Of a DNA stretch of 8,017 nt, positions 1 to 6,266 are shown in pieces. The DNA is from Thermogutta sp. Lineage in GTDB: Bacteria; Planctomycetota; Planctomycetia; Pirellulales; Thermoguttaceae. Within the stretch, counting starts at the first letter, position 1. Each line of letters begins with the position of its first letter. The position numbers and the translations under genes were made by a program. The notes beneath the pieces are model-generated. The model was not told the DNA's origin. It saw only the letters and a program-made list of their open reading frames with translations, and ran no database searches. The stretch is from contig JAAZNR010000054.1 in assembly GCA_012798155.1 (NCBI GenBank), forward strand, positions 1 through 8,017, given 5' to 3'.

Positions 1-868
1 CCCCCCAACTCCACATCGGCACGGCGGGTTTCGGCAATAACCATCCCAGCAGCAGCACTCCCACAATGACGGCACCGCCGACGGCAACCCAGCCGCGGAC
101 GGCATCGCCGGGCATGGTCAGATTGCGTTCGCGCAGATAGACCCGCAGTTGGAGCAAGCTGGTGGTCATCAACAAACCCACGCCCGCAACCACATAACTT
201 GCCGCGTATATCACCGCCCGCTGCGCGGGGCCGTTCAGACCGGCGACGGCGATCACAAGCAATCCGCCCAGCAAGACGTACAAGACGGTTCGGCCGGGCG
301 GTCCCTGCGGCCGGTCCGGATAGACACGGTTAAAAAAAACGCTCAGCGCACGGTTTTCCCGTTCCCCCGCCAAGGTACTCTCAGATCCGTCCTGCGAACC
401 GTCTTTTTTCGCGTCCGGCTTTTGCGGGGCGGCCTGCTGCGACCATTCCTCTAACAACCCTCTACCGCCGGATGACGCCGCGCCCTCGTCCAAGAGCAGG
501 CAATCCAACATGAGGTGGTGACAGACCAGCCAAACCGAAACGACTATCACCACATGGAAGACGGTGGTCAAGGCGGGAATGCCCGCGATATGCGATTCCA
601 CGAAACGATCGAGGGCGATCACGCCGAGGATCAAAAGGGGGCTGAGATACAAGCCCGCCCGCGTCCGACCCATTTCAATGGTGATCCACGCGATCAGCAC
701 GGCGGCAAAAACAAAGAGGCCGCCGACCCAGCGGAGACGCAGCGGAAAATCGCCGCGGTAGAACGATTCTTGCAGCAGGAAGACAAGACTCCCCACCATC
801 ATCATGACCAATACGGGATTCACGATGAGGGCGAGAAAGTCGGCGGCGGTTCGGCGTTCCGACGACAT
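1..868 (-). CDS. Multi-pass membrane protein of the MoxR/DUF58 operon, 3' end outside window
   Basis: The minus-strand frame opens with ATG at 868 and runs for 289 codons to the window edge without a stop, so the protein is C-terminally truncated here. A Shine-Dalgarno-like GGAAAG (873-878) lies 4 bases upstream. The first 125 residues hold about four hydrophobic segments (near 12-32, 46-65, 72-88, 101-121). A hydrophilic, charged stretch follows (about 125-190, rich in Gly, Ser, Gln, Lys, Asp), then three more segments (194-211, 217-241, 258-278). No signature domain is visible in this part. Third genes in MoxR-DUF58 operons are often large membrane proteins carrying a transglutaminase-like or DUF4129 region after the N-terminal membrane segments. 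That is an inference, since the relevant C-terminal part is not in view. It starts 51 bases after the DUF58 stop, in the same orientation, so co-transcription is likely. The coding call is strong; the function is unknown. Confidence 0.85.
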   Translation of the reverse strand, partial: MSSERRTAADFLALIVNPVLVMMMVGSLVFLLQESFYRGDFPLRLRWVGGLFVFAAVLIAWITIEMGRTRAGLYLSPLLILGVIALDRFVESHIAGIPALTTVFHVVIVVSVWLVCHHLMLDCLLLDEGAASSGGRGLLEEWSQQAAPQKPDAKKDGSQDGSESTLAGERENRALSVFFNRVYPDRPQGPPGRTVLYVLLGGLLVIAVAGLNGPAQRAVIYAASYVVAGVGLLMTTSLLQLRVYLRERNLTMPGDAVRGWVAVGGAVIVGVLLLGWLLPKPAVPMWSWG

Positions 869-919
869 GGTTCTTTCCAGTCCGGCGGGCCCGCGGGCAA
901 CGGGCCGCCGTCGGTAAAC

Positions 920-2377
920 TCAGCGATAGACATATTGACTGCAAAACGCCGGCAGATACTCCTCCGAGGGCAGGTGGCGCGTCTCGATTCCCAGATCCGC
1001 AAGTTGCGCGGCGGCCACGCTGAAATCCAGCTCCGACGGGTGGTTGAAAATCGCCACGACCTGTACCCCGCGACGCCGCACCGCTTCCAGGGCCGAGGCC
1101 GTCTCCGCGGTCAGCATCCCGATGAATGCCACGGCGGTCGTCTCCAAGGGGATTCGCGGCATGGTCTCTTGAATCAAGTCGGCCAAAGACAATCCCTCGT
1201 ACAATTCCACCCGGGCCAAGACCTCCAGCACGTGCTGGAATTGTTGGGGGCCGCGCTGCGGCGGCAGGATCAACGGAGCGGCGGCGCGCCCCGCTTTGCC
1301 GACCGACGTTTGAATACGAATCGCCGCCAAGCGATTGTGGGGATCGGGGTCCCAGCCTTCCTCTCTGGCACGTTCCACGGCGTCCCGGCCGTTGCAAATC
1401 AGACCGAACGGCTCGTTCATCAAGTACAAGGCGTGCGTCAGGGAAGCCGCTGCCGTAACAGCCAACTCCGAGCGCGCGTAGGCCTGCCCGGACGGATAGC
1501 CGCCGGGAGACAAGTCCAGGAGCAGGGTGGCGCCGGCCAAGGCCGAGGGTTCATACACCTTGCTTTGAAATTGCCCGGTTCGGGCGGTCGCCGCCCAATG
1601 AATGCGCCGCGGGGGATCGCCGGGTTGGTAGGGGCGAATCCCGGCAATCCGGGTCGGGTCCTCGAACAGTTGATAGGCCAGACGCATTTCGCCCAAGGGT
1701 CGCTTAGCGGCGATGTCGTAGCCCTCCAGGGGCACCACCTTCGGGTACACCAGCAGATACTGCGGCGGCGCCAGCGATCGGTACCGACGCTGCAATCCGA
1801 ACGGATCTCCGGTTTCGGCGAGAAGCGGCCCAATGCGATAGAACCCTCGCCGCATGCATTCGATCTGGTAGAAAAGCCGCTTTGTGCCGCCTTTGGGCAA
1901 ACGCAAAAAGGCGAGATTGCGCCCCAGCAGCCGCAACCGCGGGGGAGCACCGCGGAGATCGGCGGCCGGGATCAAGTCTTCCACCATCAGCCAAGGCACG
2001 GCCAGGCGTCCGCGGTTGTGCAGCTCGATGTTGAACGCCACTTTGTCGCCGATGCGGACATCGACGCGATTGCATTCCCGCGCGGCCGACACTTGAGTCG
2101 CCCAATACCGGACCAGCAGTCGCGCCGCGAGCGCCGTTGCCAGAAGGAGATAGGTGGCCGCGGCCAAGGGAGCGGACCCAAGTATCAAGGCGATGCCAAG
2201 CAGCATGGCGGCCGCCACGGCCCAACGGACGATGACCTTGTCGGTCGCCGGTCGGCCGGCAGGTTCCCACGAAGCTCGTTTTTTCGACGCAGGCACGGAA
2301 TTCAAATGTCTCTTCCCGCGGACGCCGCCGCCGGGCGATTGGGAAGGCCTTCGGCCGATCGCCTTCGCCGGCAGCAA
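920..2377 (-). CDS. DUF58 domain protein (von Willebrand A-like), partner of MoxR ATPase
   Basis: A 485-codon frame with the DUF58 hallmark at about residues 248-265 (RPYQPGDPPRRIHWAATART). An N-terminal hydrophobic hairpin at roughly 48-90 should anchor it in the membrane. The middle part (about 105-215) looks like the beta-rich region before DUF58, including DPFGLQRR near 191-198. The hallmark is followed by a von Willebrand A-like strand LLLDLSPG. At the metal-site position it reads D288-L-S290-P-G292, not the full DxSxS, so metal binding may be weakened or lost, as in many DUF58 proteins. The upstream start is TTG at 2377, 18 bases past the moxR stop. TTG at 2305 (codon 25) is an attractive alternative because it is preceded by GGAAGAG at a spacing of 4, and the first 24 residues look non-conserved. 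DUF58 proteins are known to be encoded beside MoxR ATPases and are thought to act with them on envelope-associated targets; the target here is unknown. Confidence 0.93.
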   Translation of the reverse strand: MLPAKAIGRRPSQSPGGGVRGKRHLNSVPASKKRASWEPAGRPATDKVIVRWAVAAAMLLGIALILGSAPLAAATYLLLATALAARLLVRYWATQVSAARECNRVDVRIGDKVAFNIELHNRGRLAVPWLMVEDLIPAADLRGAPPRLRLLGRNLAFLRLPKGGTKRLFYQIECMRRGFYRIGPLLAETGDPFGLQRRYRSLAPPQYLLVYPKVVPLEGYDIAAKRPLGEMRLAYQLFEDPTRIAGIRPYQPGDPPRRIHWAATARTGQFQSKVYEPSALAGATLLLDLSPGGYPSGQAYARSELAVTAAASLTHALYLMNEPFGLICNGRDAVERAREEGWDPDPHNRLAAIRIQTSVGKAGRAAAPLILPPQRGPQQFQHVLEVLARVELYEGLSLADLIQETMPRIPLETTAVAFIGMLTAETASALEAVRRRGVQVVAIFNHPSELDFSVAAAQLADLGIETRHLPSEEYLPAFCSQYVYR

Positions 2378-2395
2378 TCCGCCCGGTATGCCCCG

Positions 2396-3385
2396 CTAAG
2401 ACGACTTGGCCGTCCTGGGCGCGGGCGGCTCCACGATCGGGACCGGCACGGCATCCAGGACCTCATTCAAGACATCCTCCACGGACACCCGGCGCAAGCG
2501 GCTTTCCGGCCGCAAGATGATGCGGTGGCCGAGTACGGCGTGAAAGATGCGTTTGATATCATCAGGCAACACGAAACCGCGCCCCAGCATGGCGGCCACG
2601 GCCTGAGCCGTGCGAAATAGCGCGATCCCGGCACGCGGACTGCCCCCCAAACGTACGTCTTGATGCTCCCGTGTGGCATGCACCAATTCCACGATGTACT
2701 GCTTCACGCGATCCTCCACGTGAACCCGCCGCACGGCCCGTTGGGCGTTCAAAAGGTCGGCGGCGGAAATGACCGGTTGAATCCTGTCGATGGGATGCTC
2801 CAATTGCAGCCGCCCCAACAACTGGATTTCCTCCTCCAATTGGGGATAGCCGAGCGAGAAACGGAGCAGAAATCGGTCGAGCTGGGCCTCGGGAAGGGGG
2901 AACGTCCCCTCGTGTTCGATGGGGTTTTGGGTGGCGATCACCAAAAAGGGCGGATCCAAACGGTACGTGGCACCGTCGATGCTGACGCGGCCCTCGGCCA
3001 TGGCCTCCAAAAGCGCCGACTGCGTTCGCGGCGTGGCGCGGTTGATTTCGTCCGCCAGCAGAATCTGGCAAAAGATCGGCCCTCGCCGGAATACGAACTC
3101 GCCCGTTTTGGGATGAAAGATCGAGGTCCCCAGGATGTCGCTGGGCAAGAGGTCGGGTGTGCATTGGACGCGGTTGAACGTAACACCCATGCTCTGGGCC
3201 AAGGCCCGGGCTAACATCGTCTTGGCCACGCCGGGCACATCCTCCAACAGGACATGTCCCTCCGAGAGAGCGGCCGCCAGCGCGAAAACGATCTGCTGAC
3301 GCTTGCCGATCAGGGCCTGCTCCACGTTGGCGATCACCTTTCGGGCGACCGCCTGAACCGCCGCTAAGCCCAATCCCTCGCTCAT
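2396..3385 (-). CDS. MoxR-family AAA+ ATPase
   Basis: A 329-residue protein of normal MoxR length. In order it shows a Walker A motif VPGVAKT (about 50-56, Ala before Lys as in many MoxR proteins), Walker B LLADEINR (109-116), the ATQNPIEHEG block with sensor 1 (151-160), and PEAQLDRF with the putative arginine finger (165-172). The C-terminal lid ends in a proline-rich tail. MoxR ATPases hydrolyse ATP to remodel or activate partner proteins and usually work with a DUF58/vWA protein, which here is the next gene. ATG at 3385 was chosen as start because the MoxR homology begins just after it and GGGAG lies 10 bases upstream. The frame is open further upstream to a GTG at 3556, but that 57-codon extension is encoded by a short tandem repeat and is probably not translated. 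It leads the minus-strand operon and is divergent from gmd. Confidence 0.95.
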   Translation of the reverse strand: MSEGLGLAAVQAVARKVIANVEQALIGKRQQIVFALAAALSEGHVLLEDVPGVAKTMLARALAQSMGVTFNRVQCTPDLLPSDILGTSIFHPKTGEFVFRRGPIFCQILLADEINRATPRTQSALLEAMAEGRVSIDGATYRLDPPFLVIATQNPIEHEGTFPLPEAQLDRFLLRFSLGYPQLEEEIQLLGRLQLEHPIDRIQPVISAADLLNAQRAVRRVHVEDRVKQYIVELVHATREHQDVRLGGSPRAGIALFRTAQAVAAMLGRGFVLPDDIKRIFHAVLGHRIILRPESRLRRVSVEDVLNEVLDAVPVPIVEPPAPRTAKSS

Positions 3386-3442
3386 CGCCTGCTTGCTCCC
3401 GGCTTTCAATCGCCGTTTATGCCGCGTGGGAACCCGAAATTG

Positions 3443-3550
3443 CGTGCCAAGGCCCATGATCCGGCAATAACGTGCCAAGGCCGATGATTCCACAAACGTG
3501 CCAAGGCCCCTGATTTCGCAAACGTGCCAAGGCCCATGATCCGGCAAAAA
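3443..3550 (-). repeat. Four-copy head-to-tail 26-28 bp repeat in the moxR leader
   Basis: On the plus strand each unit begins with CGTGCCAAGGCC, then a variable base or two, TGAT, and an A-rich end. Units are 3443-3470 (28 b), 3471-3496 (26 b), 3497-3522 (26 b) and 3523-3550 (28 b). The first and last are nearly identical, sharing CGTGCCAAGGCCCATGATCC and then GGCAA before the A-rich end. The two inner units are shorter and more diverged. A truncated fifth start (CGT) follows at 3551. Units abut with no spacers, so this is not a CRISPR array. Read on the minus strand each unit ends in GGCCTTGGCACG. The array lies 58 bases upstream of the moxR ATG and downstream of a candidate promoter, so it would be in the transcribed leader. 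Its function is unknown. Confidence 0.93.
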
Positions 3551-3590
3551 CGTCACTCTTAACCATTCCTTGCAAGCGACGGATTATCGG

Positions 3591-3596
3591 ATTATA
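3591..3596 (-). promoter_or_regulatory. Candidate -10 box for the moxR operon
   Basis: The minus strand reads TATAAT, a perfect sigma-70-type -10 hexamer, inside an otherwise GC-rich region. No good -35 is found at 17 bases; a weak CTTACA lies at a shorter spacing of about 14. If used, transcription would start near 3584 and give a leader of about 200 bases that includes the whole repeat array. The hexamer overlaps a tandem CGGATTAT duplication (plus strand, 3580-3595), which also creates a second, weaker GATAAT. Confidence 0.35.
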
Positions 3597-3698
3597 GCGA
3601 GTGGAACACCTGTAAGGACTCGTTCTCCGCCGATGACAAGATTCTCGTCCCAATCGCATTCTATGCTCGCCCTGATACCGTCACAAGTTGCGGTTCTG

Positions 3699-4808
<1,110 letters not shown>

Positions 4809-4913
4809 TTGCGACCCGTCGCCGGCAAACGTCGTCGTACTTCAACAGCGCGAAATCCGCCGTAGCAACTGCCGTAGGCGACCGCCGGATAAACCCAACC
4901 CATACCATGCCTC
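4809..4913. other. Short intergenic gap between gmd and the flippase-like gene
   Basis: These 105 bases contain no recognisable gene, promoter or strong terminator. Both flanking genes run in the same direction, so they may be co-transcribed, although the gap is long enough to hold a separate promoter. Confidence 0.6.
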
Positions 4914-5996
4914 ATGAAGCGTATTCGTAAATGGACGATCGCCTTTCTCAAGGCGGCCATCTCTATTGGAATCCTGAGCTACCTTGTGTGGGACGCCGTG
5001 CACAAGGGCGAGGGGCTTTTTCGCGACGAACACGGCTTCAATCCCTTGCTCTTGCAGCAACTCATCCATCATGCCATGGAGCGTTGGTACCTGCTCCTGG
5101 CGGCACTGGCGGCCTCGGCGGCAGGCGTACTTATCACCTTCGTCCGTTGGTGGCTGCTGATCCGCGTCCTGGGAACGCCGATTCGTCTCGGCGAATCCTT
5201 GCGACTCAGCTTCGTGGGATTCCTCCTGAACCTCGCACCGATGGGGATCGTGGGCGGAGACATGGCCAAGGCGATTCTCGTCGCGAGACGTTTTCCCGGC
5301 CATCGGCCCGAGAGCGTCGCCTCCGTCCTGCTGGACCGCATCCTCGGTCTCTACGTCCTCTTCATCACCGGGGGCATGGCGATTCTTTTGACCGGATTCC
5401 ACCGGCAACCGCAGCCTGTCGTTCAGACCATATCGGTGGGGATTATCGCCGTTTCCGCGGCCATGACGGTCGGTCTGCTCGTGCTTTGGGCGCCCGATGC
5501 GACCGACGGCGCCTTCCTGCGGCTGCTCGAGCGGATGCCGCTGATCGGCTCGGCGATCGCGCGTTTGGCGGAGGCGATTCGCCGCTATCGCCATCACCTG
5601 CCGTTGATCACGGCAGCCATGTTGATGACCTTTCCCGTGCACTTACTGAGCGCGTGCTCGATCTTCCTCGTCTCCTGCTCCATATTCCCCCGCGTCCATT
5701 CGTTGAGCTACCACTTCGTGATGGTCCCGGTCAGCGCTTCGGCACAGGTCATCCCCTTATCCATCGGCCCTTCCGAATTCGTGCTGGATCGCCTGTACGC
5801 CACGATCCCTCTTGTTTCTGGCGAAACCATACCCCCCGGCCAAGGCCTTGTGGCCATGCTGGTTTATCGCGTGATTACGCTGATCATCGCGACCATCGGC
5901 GTGGGATACTATCTTTCCAGTCGCCGGGAATGGACGACCGCCTTGGACGAGGCGGAATCTCCCCAGACCGAGTTCGTCGCCGCCGTTCCGGAGTAG
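4914..5996 (+). CDS. Lysylphosphatidylglycerol synthase-type TM protein (UPF0104/YbhN-like)
   Basis: A 360-residue integral membrane protein with about seven or eight hydrophobic segments (near 11-28, 57-78, 96-112, 141-160, 171-192, 228-256, 268-285, 310-333). Family-type features are the RWWLLIRVLG segment after the second helix (78-87), the conserved loop NLAPMGIVGGDMAKA (106-120), and IPLSIGPSEF (280-289) late in the protein. This membrane domain occurs in the transmembrane half of MprF and in stand-alone proteins. Some of these are implicated in moving or anchoring lipid-linked substrates, but most have no proven reaction. No aminoacyl-transferase domain is attached. Its place after gmd suggests a role with a glycolipid or surface polysaccharide, which is inference. 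The ATG at 4914 has no clear Shine-Dalgarno sequence, but the basic start (MKRIRKW) followed by a hydrophobic helix is sensible. The hydrophilic tail after 337 is acidic. Confidence 0.88.
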   Translation: MKRIRKWTIAFLKAAISIGILSYLVWDAVHKGEGLFRDEHGFNPLLLQQLIHHAMERWYLLLAALAASAAGVLITFVRWWLLIRVLGTPIRLGESLRLSFVGFLLNLAPMGIVGGDMAKAILVARRFPGHRPESVASVLLDRILGLYVLFITGGMAILLTGFHRQPQPVVQTISVGIIAVSAAMTVGLLVLWAPDATDGAFLRLLERMPLIGSAIARLAEAIRRYRHHLPLITAAMLMTFPVHLLSACSIFLVSCSIFPRVHSLSYHFVMVPVSASAQVIPLSIGPSEFVLDRLYATIPLVSGETIPPGQGLVAMLVYRVITLIIATIGVGYYLSSRREWTTALDEAESPQTEFVAAVPE

Positions 5997-6037
5997 CCGT
6001 AGCCGCCGCGACGACTGCTTCGGCCAAGGGCCAGCGT

Positions 6038-6145
6038 TTAGTTTTACTGCCCAGGGTCGCCGAAACCGGCTTACCGATCTTACGCAGACTCACAAAGCTG
6101 CGTACCCCAGTTTGCTCAACTTCTCATTCTGCGTAGTAAAATTAG
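6038..6145 (+). other. Long inverted repeat enclosing a hairpin, 3' of the membrane protein gene
   Basis: TTAGTTTTACTGC (6038-6050) can pair with GTAGTAAAATTAG (6133-6145) as 13 base pairs, three of them G-U. Inside it TACGCAG (6081-6087) pairs perfectly with CTGCGTA (6098-6104) over a 10-base loop. A second CTGCGTA (6129-6135) offers an alternative partner and overlaps the closing stem. The decamer CGAAACCGGC occurs at 6061-6070 and again at 6150-6159. The G-U pairs would be A-C mismatches in a minus-strand transcript, which favours a plus-strand RNA, that is, the 3' UTR of the upstream gene. A decayed small mobile element is an alternative. Confidence 0.4.
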
Positions 6146-6180
6146 CAGGCGAAACCGGCCGCGCGGCTCCGGCAACCTTG

Positions 6181-6240
6181 TCCCCGACGGTGAAGACGGG
6201 AGACGGCGACCGATCGCGGCAACCGCGGTCGTATCGGGGA
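6181..6240 (+). terminator. Nested GC-rich stem-loop in the convergent gap, possible terminator
   Basis: CGATCGCGG (6211-6219) pairs with CCGCGGTCG (6223-6231) over a three-base loop, nine pairs with one U-G. A perfect outer arm, TCCCCGA (6181-6187) with TCGGGGA (6234-6240), closes around it. It lies between convergent genes, 27 bases from the stop of the minus-strand gene, where a two-way transcription end is expected. There is no U-tract on either side, so a classical intrinsic terminator is not established. Confidence 0.4.
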
Positions 6241-6266
6241 TTCTTCCCGGCCTTCGGCTGGACGGC

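Noticed and set aside
515..2620. A 701-codon open frame on the plus strand opposite DUF58 and moxR
   Set aside because: Its translation is rich in Arg, Gly, Gln and His with no recognisable motif, while the minus strand encodes two clear families over the same bases. It is a GC-driven antisense shadow.
3443..3551. Possible CRISPR array
   Set aside because: Units abut directly with no unique spacers, repeats vary in length and sequence, and no cas genes are near.
4931..6136. A 401-codon plus-strand frame overlapping the membrane protein gene
   Set aside because: It has an Arg/Pro/Gly/His-rich composition with no hydrophobic helices; the overlapping frame at 4914 gives a coherent multi-pass membrane protein.
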